From Desulfuromonadaceae bacterium (GTDB lineage Bacteria > Desulfobacterota > Desulfuromonadia > Geobacterales > Pseudopelobacteraceae), in assembly GCA_028683435.1 (NCBI GenBank), contig JAQUIG010000005.1:54778-118777 (forward strand): a stretch of 64,000 nt of DNA, read 5' to 3'. The notes under the pieces were generated by a model. That model was not told where the DNA came from. It made no database searches and saw nothing but the letters and a program-made list of their open reading frames with translations. A program made the position numbers and the translations under genes. Positions 45,293-53,428 of the stretch are shown here, piece after piece (positions within the stretch are counted from its first letter, which is position 1; each line of letters starts with the position of its first letter).

Positions 45293-46495
45293 ATGGCAAG
45301 GCCTGTGGCAACAAAATTCATCGTATCGAAAGAGATTATGATTAGATTTTTCGGGCTCTCGCATATTTCCGCCGGTTTTATCGCGGTCCTTGTCGGCTAC
45401 ACGAGTTCAGCGGCAATCGTTTTCCAGGCTGCCACCGCCGCTGGTGCCAGCGCCGCTCATATCAGCTCCTGGCTCCTTGCTTTGGGCCTGGGAATGGGTG
45501 TGACCTGTATCGGCCTTTCCCTGTATTTTCGCAGCCCGGTGCTAACGGCCTGGTCAACGCCGGGCGCGGCACTCCTGGCTACGGCGCTGGCAGGTGTGCC
45601 GATGAGCGATGCAATCGGAACTTTTATCTTTGCCTCGGCGCTGCTCACAATCTGCGGTGTCACCGGGTGGGTCGAAGTTCTCATGCAACACATTCCGAAA
45701 TCGCTGGCGGCTGCCATGTTGGCGGGAGTATTGCTCCGCTTCGGTTTGGGTGTGTTTGTCTCCCTGGAGTCCCAACTCTGGCTGGTAGCCTTGATGCTGC
45801 TGATCTACTTTGCCGGCAGAAGATTAAACTCGCGTTACACGATTCCGTTGACCTTTATGGGTGGCCTGGTTTGGGCTGCCCAGGGTGGTCTGATTCACTT
45901 TGAGGTCGTAACGATAACACTCGCACGGCCGATATTCACTGTGCCGACATTTACTCTGTCGACACTCATCGGGGTAGGAATCCCTCTGTTTATCGTCACC
46001 ATGGCGTCACAGAATGTACCGGGAATCGCCGTTCTCCGTGCCAACGGCTATCAGACACCGGTCTCACCCCTTATCGGTTGGACCGGATTGACCGGAGTGC
46101 TCCTGGCACCTTTCGGCGGCTATCAGTTCAACCTGGCCGCCATAACCGCCGCTATCTGCATGAGCCCGGAAGCAGATAGAAATCCAGACCGGCGCTATCT
46201 TGCCGCGGTCTGGGCCGGCATCTTCTATCTGATAACCGGCCTGCTCGGTGCGACCGTAGTCAGCGTTTTTACCGCTCTGCCAAAAGAGTTGGTGGCTGCT
46301 ATCGCCGGTATTGCGCTCCTCGGCACTATCGGCTCCAGTTTGTCAGGTGCACTGCATGACGACCGGGAACGGGATGCGGCTCTCATAACTTTCCTCGTAA
46401 CCGCATCAGGACTAACCTTAAGTGGCATCGGCAGTGCATTTTGGGGGTTGCTGCTGGGGTTGGCCGTGCTGAAGGTGATTACGCGTAAAAAATAA
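45293..46495 (+). CDS. benE: BenE-family benzoate/proton symporter-like transporter
   Basis: 400 residues with 11-12 membrane segments. Family signatures are GFIAVLVGYTSSAAIVFQAA, LTAWSTPGAALL, VTMASQNVPGIAVLRANGY and FGGYQFNLAAITAAICM. BenE proteins import benzoate with protons; several Geobacter relatives use aromatics, but no aromatic pathway genes are in this window. The start is uncertain: ATG 45293 lacks a ribosome site and ATG 45338 (MIRFFG) has AAAGAG upstream at short spacing. Confidence 0.85.
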   Translation: MARPVATKFIVSKEIMIRFFGLSHISAGFIAVLVGYTSSAAIVFQAATAAGASAAHISSWLLALGLGMGVTCIGLSLYFRSPVLTAWSTPGAALLATALAGVPMSDAIGTFIFASALLTICGVTGWVEVLMQHIPKSLAAAMLAGVLLRFGLGVFVSLESQLWLVALMLLIYFAGRRLNSRYTIPLTFMGGLVWAAQGGLIHFEVVTITLARPIFTVPTFTLSTLIGVGIPLFIVTMASQNVPGIAVLRANGYQTPVSPLIGWTGLTGVLLAPFGGYQFNLAAITAAICMSPEADRNPDRRYLAAVWAGIFYLITGLLGATVVSVFTALPKELVAAIAGIALLGTIGSSLSGALHDDRERDAALITFLVTASGLTLSGIGSAFWGLLLGLAVLKVITRKK

Positions 46496-46540
46496 TAATC
46501 GAAGGTATTTCCTGGCCAGTCGTGAAATTATCCAGACCCA

Positions 46541-47824
46541 CTACAATCTCCACAACCTGATACCGGCATCAGCAACCGCTTGCTGATCGTAAATTCCTTT
46601 TACATCTATCATCAACGGGTTATCAGTCATCAAGCATTTTAACCGATCAACCGAGAGCTGTTTAAATGCCTTATGCGCTACAGCTAGAATCACCGCCGAT
46701 GCCTCTATCAGGTCCTGTTCCGGGACTAGAGTGATACCATATTCATGTTGAGCCTCAATCTTGTCGGCATAAGGGTCGCAGACCTGAACATTGATCCCGT
46801 AATCTTCAAGTTCGCGGATTATGCCGACAACTTTCGAGTTGCGCAAGTCAGGACAATCTTCTTTGAAAGTAAGGCCAAGTACCGTAACTGTGGCACCAAG
46901 GACACTCTGTCCTGTCTGAATCATCTCTTTTACGGTTCTCTGAGCAATAAATTTCCCCATACCATCGTTGATACGCCGCCCCGCCAGGATAACCTGAGGG
47001 ATATAGCCGACTTTCTCCGCTTTATGGGTTAGGTAGTAAGGATCAACTCCGATACAATGGCCACCAACCAGACCAGGTGAAAAGTTGAGAAAATTCCATT
47101 TCGTGCCTGCCGCTTCAAGAACTTCATTGGTGTCAATCCCGAGCCGATCAAAAATCAGGGCCAATTCGTTCATCAAGGCAATATTTAAATCACGCTGGGT
47201 ATTTTCAATAACCTTGGCGGCTTCGGCCACCTTGATACTGGAAGCCCGGTGAACTCCGGCCGTTACCACCGATTCATATACTGCGGCGACAATAGCCAAT
47301 GTCTCAGCATCCTGGCCGGAGACAACTTTCTTTATTTTGGTAAAAGTATGTTCCTTGTCACCGGGATTGATACGCTCCGGGCTATAACCGACGGTAAAGT
47401 CAATGCCGCAGACCAGACCGGAAATGCGTTCCAGAATCGGCACACACTCCTCTTCGGTGACTCCTGGATAGACCGTGGATTCATAGACAACGATATCACC
47501 CTTTTTCAGGGCCTGGCCAACAGTCTCAGAGGCTTTAAGCATTGGCGTCAAATCAGGCTGATTGGCTTCAGTAATTGGCGTTGGCACCGCAACAATATGG
47601 AAGTTTGCCTGCCTCAGTTCCTCAATTCGATTAGTATAGACGATAGCAGCAGCTACTAACTCTACCTGTGTTACTTCGCCGGTTCTGTCAATGCCGTCGC
47701 GCAGTTCGGCAACACGCTGTGTGTTGATGTCAAATCCTATAGTGCGTCCTGCTTTACCAAAGGCGACAGCTACTGGAAGCCCGACATAACCAAGACCTAT
47801 TACAGAAACTGTACGACCATGCAT
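46541..47824 (-). CDS. UDP-sugar 6-dehydrogenase (TviB/WbpO/WecC-like)
   Basis: Four-electron oxidation of a UDP-N-acetylhexosamine to its uronic acid. 427 residues: NAD site SVIGLGYVGLPVAVAFGKAG, IVAVPTPI, YESTVYPGVTEE, catalytic Cys in VGGHCIGVDPYYL and C-terminal VLGLTFKEDCPDLRNSK. Pattern closest to TviB/WbpO (GalNAc-uronate), but ManNAc is possible. It stands alone, so it may serve a surface polysaccharide made elsewhere. Confidence 0.9.
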   Translation of the reverse strand: MHGRTVSVIGLGYVGLPVAVAFGKAGRTIGFDINTQRVAELRDGIDRTGEVTQVELVAAAIVYTNRIEELRQANFHIVAVPTPITEANQPDLTPMLKASETVGQALKKGDIVVYESTVYPGVTEEECVPILERISGLVCGIDFTVGYSPERINPGDKEHTFTKIKKVVSGQDAETLAIVAAVYESVVTAGVHRASSIKVAEAAKVIENTQRDLNIALMNELALIFDRLGIDTNEVLEAAGTKWNFLNFSPGLVGGHCIGVDPYYLTHKAEKVGYIPQVILAGRRINDGMGKFIAQRTVKEMIQTGQSVLGATVTVLGLTFKEDCPDLRNSKVVGIIRELEDYGINVQVCDPYADKIEAQHEYGITLVPEQDLIEASAVILAVAHKAFKQLSVDRLKCLMTDNPLMIDVKGIYDQQAVADAGIRLWRL

Positions 47825-48641
47825 ATATTTTCTCCCACATTATTACGCTGTCACAGTAGTCAATTCCACTCCCCAAAGAACAACAATCCCATGTTCTCCA
47901 CCCGTGCAAGCATTGCAGATGTTCTTGAACCCTTGGCCTGAACTCGCGCAGCGGTGTCCGGTTACCAGGAGTTGATTAGTATGAAATATAATCCACAAAA
48001 TGTGCCATGCCAGCAGATGTATTTACTCGTTTTAAAACAGCACGTTATGCTATTTAATTCACTTGGTCAGCTTGTTGGCCTTTTCCTGATGGTTGTCTGG
48101 CGGGGCCTTGAAGCAGGAGTAACAGGGGAATTGGCCACATTGTAAAATAAGTGACTGATGTTACTTCTGTAGCGCCAGACATTATTAGCGACGTAATGAG
48201 AAATCTCTGTGTATAAAAAAATACCTCTATCATAGCGACTTTCTTTACGTTTTGCATGAACAGGCACGGCATCGTGCAGACAGGAAACCCAGATTTGTCG
48301 GCATGTCATAATTTGTCGCAAATGTTGCTGATGGTTTGTTTTAATTTTTTTGGGATAGAGGCAGGTGAATATCTACGAAGACGTAGTGCGGGAGAAGAAG
48401 CTGCATGAAATCAGCTCAGTTTGTTGCTGCGTCTGTCCGTGGTCACCGAAAATGTGGCAATATTACCGAGATTGGGGGGAGACAAAATTCAGTTTTACAA
48501 CGTACGCAAATACCTGCTTATGGTCTACCAGTTAAATGTTGAAACCAGAAAGCTTATCTGGTGTGGCCAGAGATCATGTGTATTCAATTATGTAGCGAGA
48601 CTGATTGGTTGGAAAACAATATGTTGACCTTCGGTCAGAGC
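47825..48641. other. Gene-poor stretch with decayed sequence
   Basis: About 800 bp without a convincing gene. Short open frames exist (for example 47954-48145 on plus, 63 residues, and 48067-48321 on minus, 84 residues) but show no domain, no good ribosome site and unusual composition. A transposase-like fragment lies at 48421-48627. It is more AT-rich than the neighbouring genes. Probably the scar of past insertions. Confidence 0.55.
48421..48627 (+). pseudogene. ISL3-family transposase fragment (decayed)
   Basis: The segment GGDKIQFYNVRKYLLMVYQL, followed by NVETRKLIWCGQRS, lines up without gaps with the first catalytic-Asp region of ISL3 transposases (typical text GxDEIQ...KYLTLVYQ...RLLWVGK). 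Nothing before or after continues the family match, and no terminal inverted repeats were seen. The comparison is from memory of the family, so this is a moderate call. Confidence 0.45.
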
Positions 48642-48947
48642 CTATTTGCCAAAGGCAACCAAAAACTGCTGCAGGAGTTGCGGTGCGTTTGATTTGATGG
48701 CGCCACCCATAAAGTCCATGATGCCCGGTCGGTAGCCGTCATTCCAGATTCTGCTGAACATCGCCGAGCTGGTTTTGCAGACACAGTCCGCCTTTGCAAC
48801 CGTTTTCCCATCTTCAATTGCACAGCCGTCTCGATCAAGAGTCAGCGTCTTCTTGACGTCATCAACTGAAAAATAGAATGTAGTCGGGACGCTGAACACA
48901 CCTTTCCGGTAACTTTCCTGCAACGTACTGAATATATCTTCCTGCAT
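48642..48947 (-). CDS. SCP2 sterol-carrier-like lipid-binding protein
   Basis: 101 residues resembling the SCP2 fold: TFYFSVDDVKKTLTLDRDGC, then KADCVCKTSSAMFSRIWNDG and a C-terminal GIMDFMGGAIKSN. SCP2 domains bind acyl chains or sterols. ATG 48947 has GGAGGCG upstream; the longer reading to 48962 is not needed. Lies beyond the hairpin that follows the volA-type gene, on the same strand, and probably belongs to the lipid locus by function. Confidence 0.82.
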   Translation of the reverse strand: MQEDIFSTLQESYRKGVFSVPTTFYFSVDDVKKTLTLDRDGCAIEDGKTVAKADCVCKTSSAMFSRIWNDGYRPGIMDFMGGAIKSNAPQLLQQFLVAFGK

Positions 48948-48982
48948 CTGTCGCCTCCACAAATTTGATAATCTGGCTTAAA

Positions 48983-49008
48983 GAAGGCGGAGCCGAAGCC
49001 CCGCCTTC
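48983..49008 (-). terminator. Hairpin downstream of the lipase gene
   Basis: GAAGGCGG (48983-48990) pairs with CCGCCTTC (49001-49008), with a mismatch, a further GC pair and, on the minus strand, a TTCG tetraloop. The following T-run is short (TTCTTT), so it may be a partial terminator or an mRNA-end stabiliser. Confidence 0.6.
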
Positions 49009-49034
49009 AGTGGTGCAGTGTGACAGAGATCTGT

Positions 49035-51386
49035 TTAATAGCCGAATATTTTCAGCACAGGCGGCAAGCTGACATCATTGCTTATTGCCGGAATCTCGGC
49101 TGCAAATGCCCGTTTAGCAACGCTGACTTCGGTAGGATCAACAATCCCGCCATAAAGGAGAAACTGAACCATCTGCGACTGGGCAAAAGTCGTATTTGCA
49201 ACAGAGGCTCTCGGATCAATCAGGAAACCGTGATTAATGCCGACCTGATCAAACTGGAAGTAACCTTCCGACGGAATCGCTGATCCGGAACCGTTCACTG
49301 CCGCAGAGCCTGTCTTGGGTGCCGGTACGCCGCCCGTCAGGGTATACATGAATGATGACGGTATCCGTGAAGCGACGCTATAACTCAACTGTTTGAATCC
49401 CGGTGCTACCGCATTTCCGGCAGAGCCTACTACTTCACGTCCACCCAGCGCATTACCAAAGTAGCGGGTATTGTCATTAGGTATGACCTGGTCGCCAACC
49501 GCTTCCTGAATGGCGATACGCCCTGAAAGACGTGACGGTAGACCCGCTGCAAGCGGAGTCGTCATTGTCGCCGGATCAACCGAATCAACAACGCTCTGGG
49601 TAACCTGCATAAAATTGTTATAGGTCGGTGTTCCCGCCGCAATTCCGACCGCAGCCAATCCGGCGTTAATACTGGGGCCGAAAGCCGGGCTGTTCTGCAG
49701 CAGATAGGCGAGGCGTCCACCGGGAACACTGAGGAAGCCTTTCATGTCACTGTTCAAGGTGGTCTGCGTGTACGGGTAGCCGGTTGTGGAAAGGGTTGTA
49801 TTGCCAGCCAGATAATAGGCTCCGACAATTGAACCGAGGCTGAGACTGACGTATTTGATTTCAACAGCTGGAGACGGTACGATTCCCTGAGCAGCAAAGC
49901 CGCCGGTTCTCATCGTGAGTTCGAGCCTGTTAAGGTTGAACGCGGCCTGCTGGATATTGGATCTTGTGGCGAGAGGAGCTCCGACAGCCATGAAATCCTG
50001 CCCCCAGACCGCTCCGGTAGTATGTGTCGGAACCGCTAAAGCGCCATGCAGGGGGAGATCGATTGCTACGACAGTATATCCTGCGGCGGTGAGCGAACCG
50101 GCAACTGCGACAACCTGCTCTTTCTGGCCGCTAATTCCATGCTGGAAGATAATGACCTTTCCGCTCGGGGTTGTCGGTGTGATGAGTATGAACGGAACGG
50201 CGGTGGTTGCATGATAATAAGCGGTCAAGGCTCCCGTGCCGTCGCGGAACGGCTGCAATACACCGGCTGCCGGGTTATAGGCGCCGGATACAGCAGTAAG
50301 ATCTCCGCCTGCAGCGGCTGCATTCGCCTTGGCTACGACCGGATCCATTGAAAGCCGGGCGCTGTTGATTGTGCCGGTTACGACCGCACCCACAGATGTC
50401 GGTGCGGTTCCGGCGGCTGCAGCTGCCCAATATGCCGCCGGCGTAAGTCCTGCCGGAGTTGTAACCGTTACCGCATTAACCCAGGTTTTCCCCGTCAGTC
50501 CACCGAGTGTTGCCCCGGCGGCGAATGAGCGCAGGGCGCTTTCAACCGGCATCATTGTGCCGATGGCGTCTTTTGATACAAATCCTGCGCCGGTGGTGAT
50601 GAACCGCCCCATGACGGCAATCTCACTGCGGCTTGCCACTTTAGCAGCCGTGATCAGATCATCCATGACTTTGGCATAACCGGACAGCTTGATGCTGGCC
50701 CCGCTCATGGCATTGGCGCGGATCGGTTCCAGAGCGGCAAACGCGCCGACAAGCGGGAATGTTGATTTAAGAATTTCAAAATAGGGAGAGCTGACGACCG
50801 GATTACCGGTGGCGGCATCCTTGACCCGATTGCTTACGACATAGAGATAGCGGGTGGCAGGAGACATCGGGAAGTTGGGGAACATGAAAAGATCGGTACT
50901 TCCTGCACTGTACCTGAGGGTAAACATCCCGGTTACGTCGGTAAAACCGAGAGGGTTGTTCTCCGTAGCCGACGAGCTGGTTGAGTCTGCGGCAATCTGG
51001 AATACCTTGATATTGGCAGCCGTAACGGTGGCTGCATCAACCGGACTGGAAAATCTGATGTAGATCGGGGCATTCACACCCGACACGGCGCTTGTAGAGC
51101 CAACTTCGTAATAATTTATATATGACAATGCCTCAGGTGGAGTCATCGGGGTATTGGCTGGCCGGACAACAGGGTCACCTGCTGACATTGAATTCGTCAG
51201 CGGACTTTTTGCCATGGCAGTAGCAAGGACGTTCGGTAATGGTATCTCCCCACTCGAAGGGTTGAATATCACCGAATTGCCGGTGCTGTTGCTGGAAATG
51301 TTGGTGCCGGATGGATCCGGACCGGAACATCCGGTTACCAGTATGAAGCTGAGATATAACAGAAGTCTCATAAGTCTTGTATTCAT
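49035..51386 (-). CDS. VolA/Pla-1-type surface lipoprotein lipase
   Basis: 783 residues. The signal ends in a lipobox (FILVTGCSG), so the protein is lipid-anchored. An Ig-like domain lies at about 95-200 (VNAPIYIRFSSPVDAATV, MSPATRYLYVVSN). The C-terminal half is an alpha/beta hydrolase: IIFQHGISGQKEQVVAV for the oxyanion region, YVSLSLGSIVGAYYL for the nucleophile (S-x-S-x-G rather than G-x-S-x-G) and a late QVGINHGFL with the likely catalytic His. VolA of Vibrio is a surface (lyso)phospholipase encoded beside fadL, as here. ATG 51386 follows GAGAGG. Frees fatty acids for the neighbouring FadL. Confidence 0.83.
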   Translation of the reverse strand: MNTRLMRLLLYLSFILVTGCSGPDPSGTNISSNSTGNSVIFNPSSGEIPLPNVLATAMAKSPLTNSMSAGDPVVRPANTPMTPPEALSYINYYEVGSTSAVSGVNAPIYIRFSSPVDAATVTAANIKVFQIAADSTSSSATENNPLGFTDVTGMFTLRYSAGSTDLFMFPNFPMSPATRYLYVVSNRVKDAATGNPVVSSPYFEILKSTFPLVGAFAALEPIRANAMSGASIKLSGYAKVMDDLITAAKVASRSEIAVMGRFITTGAGFVSKDAIGTMMPVESALRSFAAGATLGGLTGKTWVNAVTVTTPAGLTPAAYWAAAAAGTAPTSVGAVVTGTINSARLSMDPVVAKANAAAAGGDLTAVSGAYNPAAGVLQPFRDGTGALTAYYHATTAVPFILITPTTPSGKVIIFQHGISGQKEQVVAVAGSLTAAGYTVVAIDLPLHGALAVPTHTTGAVWGQDFMAVGAPLATRSNIQQAAFNLNRLELTMRTGGFAAQGIVPSPAVEIKYVSLSLGSIVGAYYLAGNTTLSTTGYPYTQTTLNSDMKGFLSVPGGRLAYLLQNSPAFGPSINAGLAAVGIAAGTPTYNNFMQVTQSVVDSVDPATMTTPLAAGLPSRLSGRIAIQEAVGDQVIPNDNTRYFGNALGGREVVGSAGNAVAPGFKQLSYSVASRIPSSFMYTLTGGVPAPKTGSAAVNGSGSAIPSEGYFQFDQVGINHGFLIDPRASVANTTFAQSQMVQFLLYGGIVDPTEVSVAKRAFAAEIPAISNDVSLPPVLKIFGY

Positions 51387-51431
51387 GGCATTACCTCTCA
51401 TTTTTATAAAATAATATCATTGGGAATATTG

Positions 51432-52778
51432 CTAAAATTTGACGGTAATCGAACCACCGAAAAGATGAACATCACTCTTGTAGGTACCGGTCGCCCCCGT
51501 TAGTTCCGCCATGCTCTGGTTGCTGACAGTTCTGTCGACAAAGTGAGTCCACATGTAGGCGATATCGAGTGAATAGTTGTCGTAGTGAAAACCCTGGCCG
51601 ATACTGAAATTGTGGCGGTCAGAGTCTGGAAGTACCGGTCCGATGGTGGAATCAGGTATCGGATTTTTGTCGTACATGTATCCGGCACGCAGATCCAGAT
51701 TTTTAGTCAGCGCATATTGACCGCCAAACTTGTAGCACCAGGCATCTTCCCAATCCAGAGGCTTCGGTTTGTTATTGAAGTTAGCAAACTGCGGGCTGTC
51801 AAATTGGAACTCCAACTTTTTAAAGGAACTCCATCCGGTCCACTCGGCGTCTAATTCAAGTGTAAGCTTATCCGTTGGTTGCCAGGCAGCGCCAAGACCC
51901 AGACTGGCTGGAAGGATAATTGTGGTCGAAACTGAAGAGGAAACACGTGTTCGTGAGTAGGGAGACGTTGCGCCTGTCGTCATACCGATAATGTCAAAAC
52001 CGGCTGGCGTGGTCGCGAGGAAGTTGGCATCACCTTTAATATCGAGTTCAATTTCGCTTCGGTAGGCAGCGCCAAAGGAGAGACTTGGCAGTGGTTTCCA
52101 CTTCAGGCCCGCGTTCCAGCCAATATCGGTGGCAGTCCCGTCAAGCCCCATATTACCAAGTTCATACGCCGAGTCTGCAACAGATGCATCTGGGGAGTAG
52201 GCCATTCTTTGCAGGGTGACGATGGCATGGGTAATATCGAGCCCGGCAGCCACCGCAAGGTTCCAGTCATCGAAACGATATGCCACCGTTGGTTGGAAAT
52301 TGATCGGTTTAACCGCAATATTCATAATTTCGGCACGAAAAACGCTGCTGTCATCCCAGCTTTTTGCCAAAGGATAAATAGCGTTTACCGCAAGCCCTAC
52401 TGAAAGCGGCATACCCTCAAACGAGTGGGTCGCGTAAAAGGCTGGGGCGATGAAAATATCATTCTTGGCGTTTTCTTTTACCGTCGTATTGCCGACTCCG
52501 AGTGGTGCATTGCCACTGAGTGGAGCCGTGCCGTTAAATTCAGTGGATGGCACGTAAATAGTCGTAGATCCGAGGTTGACCTGAGTCCCTTTGAGGAACG
52601 CGATCCCGGCAGGGTTGTAAAAGAGCGCCGTGGGGTCATCTGCCTGTGCGGTAAAGGCATTCCCCATCGCCATCGCCTTTGCCCCCTGCTCATTCACTTT
52701 CAGTCCTGCCGCCACTGACAGGGTTGCTGTTCCTGTCAGAGTCGTCAGTATGCATGCAAAAACCAGTTTGTTTTTCAT
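51432..52778 (-). CDS. fadL: FadL/OmpP1-type outer-membrane fatty-acid transporter
   Basis: 448 residues: signal peptide (LVFACILTTLTGTATLSVAA), mature start GLKVNEQGAKAMAMGNAF, then QADDPTALFYNPAGIAFLKG, the FadL hatch signature, and alternating beta strands to a terminal phenylalanine (GGSITVKF). Imports long-chain fatty acids or other hydrophobic compounds. Its ribosome site (AAAGGAG) is inside the last codons of the RHH gene upstream, so the two are coupled. The volA-type gene follows 45 bp later. Confidence 0.92.
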   Translation of the reverse strand: MKNKLVFACILTTLTGTATLSVAAGLKVNEQGAKAMAMGNAFTAQADDPTALFYNPAGIAFLKGTQVNLGSTTIYVPSTEFNGTAPLSGNAPLGVGNTTVKENAKNDIFIAPAFYATHSFEGMPLSVGLAVNAIYPLAKSWDDSSVFRAEIMNIAVKPINFQPTVAYRFDDWNLAVAAGLDITHAIVTLQRMAYSPDASVADSAYELGNMGLDGTATDIGWNAGLKWKPLPSLSFGAAYRSEIELDIKGDANFLATTPAGFDIIGMTTGATSPYSRTRVSSSVSTTIILPASLGLGAAWQPTDKLTLELDAEWTGWSSFKKLEFQFDSPQFANFNNKPKPLDWEDAWCYKFGGQYALTKNLDLRAGYMYDKNPIPDSTIGPVLPDSDRHNFSIGQGFHYDNYSLDIAYMWTHFVDRTVSNQSMAELTGATGTYKSDVHLFGGSITVKF

Positions 52779-52779
52779 T

Positions 52780-52962
52780 TTAAAACTCCTTTCCGTATGT
52801 GTGCTCTGCACCCCGTTGCATGTACATCATCAATGCATCCCTCATGACCTCTGACACGCGTGCGCCCTTCTGTTGCGCGCAGCTTTGGATCACCCCCCGT
52901 TCATTGTCGCTGACTCTCATGGAGAGTATGTGGTTACGCAGATTCTCTGGGCGTTGTCTCAT
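52780..52962 (-). CDS. Small ribbon-helix-helix regulator ahead of fadL
   Basis: 60 residues. ILSMRVSDNERGVIQSCAQQ, then ARVSEVMRDALMMYMQ, gives the beta-helix-helix pattern of RHH DNA-binding proteins. The stop codon lies one base before the fadL ATG, so translation is coupled. Two near-identical inverted repeats upstream (53029, 53368) are candidate sites. Likely an autoregulator of the fad genes, by inference. It is not recognisable as FadR, PsrA or any known fatty-acid regulator. Confidence 0.72.
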   Translation of the reverse strand: MRQRPENLRNHILSMRVSDNERGVIQSCAQQKGARVSEVMRDALMMYMQRGAEHTYGKEF

Positions 52963-53028
52963 CGTTAATTACCTGTTAGCCTCTTTGTTTTTAATTATAG
53001 AACGGCATTTTTCGACAGCCTATGATAC

Positions 53029-53046
53029 CTTAACGCACATGTCAAG
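53029..53046 (-). promoter_or_regulatory. Putative fad operator, fadL side
   Basis: On the minus strand: CTTGACATGTGCGTTAAG. It matches the fadD-side copy at 15 of 18 bases and contains TTGACA, a good -35, 67 bp before the RHH start codon. Confidence 0.65.
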
Positions 53047-53367
53047 AACTAAATATGCCTGCTCATATATATAAATTTTATAGGTGAAGACGCGTTAAAC
53101 TAGAGCAGTATGCTGGGAGGGGTTTTTATAGCATCTGTTTACATTTTCTTTTATATCAGTATGTTACGTACTAAATTCTGTGTTTTGTTCTCATGTGTAA
53201 CAGGGATATACATGAGAAGTCAACGCCAGAACAGGCATGTATAAGTCTGGCTGTTAGAGTCGCGGCGTCCGCAACCAAAACAATTATCGACTATCAGTAA
53301 ACTTGTAAAAGAAAGGTTATGCTATTATATAAATATTGATATGAAGTAAAAATAGAATAAAATTATA

Positions 53368-53385
53368 CTTGACATGAACGTCAAG
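53368..53385 (+). promoter_or_regulatory. Putative fad operator, fadD side
   Basis: CTTGACATGAACGTCAAG, perfect CTTGAC/GTCAAG arms with a six-base centre. TTGACA (53369-53374) can serve as -35, with TAAAAG (53392-53397) 17 bp on as a possible -10. Confidence 0.68.
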
Positions 53386-53428
53386 AAGATCTAAAAGCAA
53401 TAAAACGCAGGAAGCCGGAGGTGCGAGT

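Larger units (their letters stand above)
52963..53428. other. Divergent control region between the fadL and fadD operons
   Basis: 466 bp, AT-rich, without an open frame that looks real. It contains two 18-bp inverted repeats (53029-53046 and 53368-53385), each covering a TTGACA-type -35. No RNA gene or riboswitch was recognised. Confidence 0.7.

Noticed and set aside
48067..48321. 84-residue minus-strand frame in the gene-poor stretch
   Set aside because: No ribosome site, no domain, composition unlike real genes nearby; kept only as a note in the intergenic entry.
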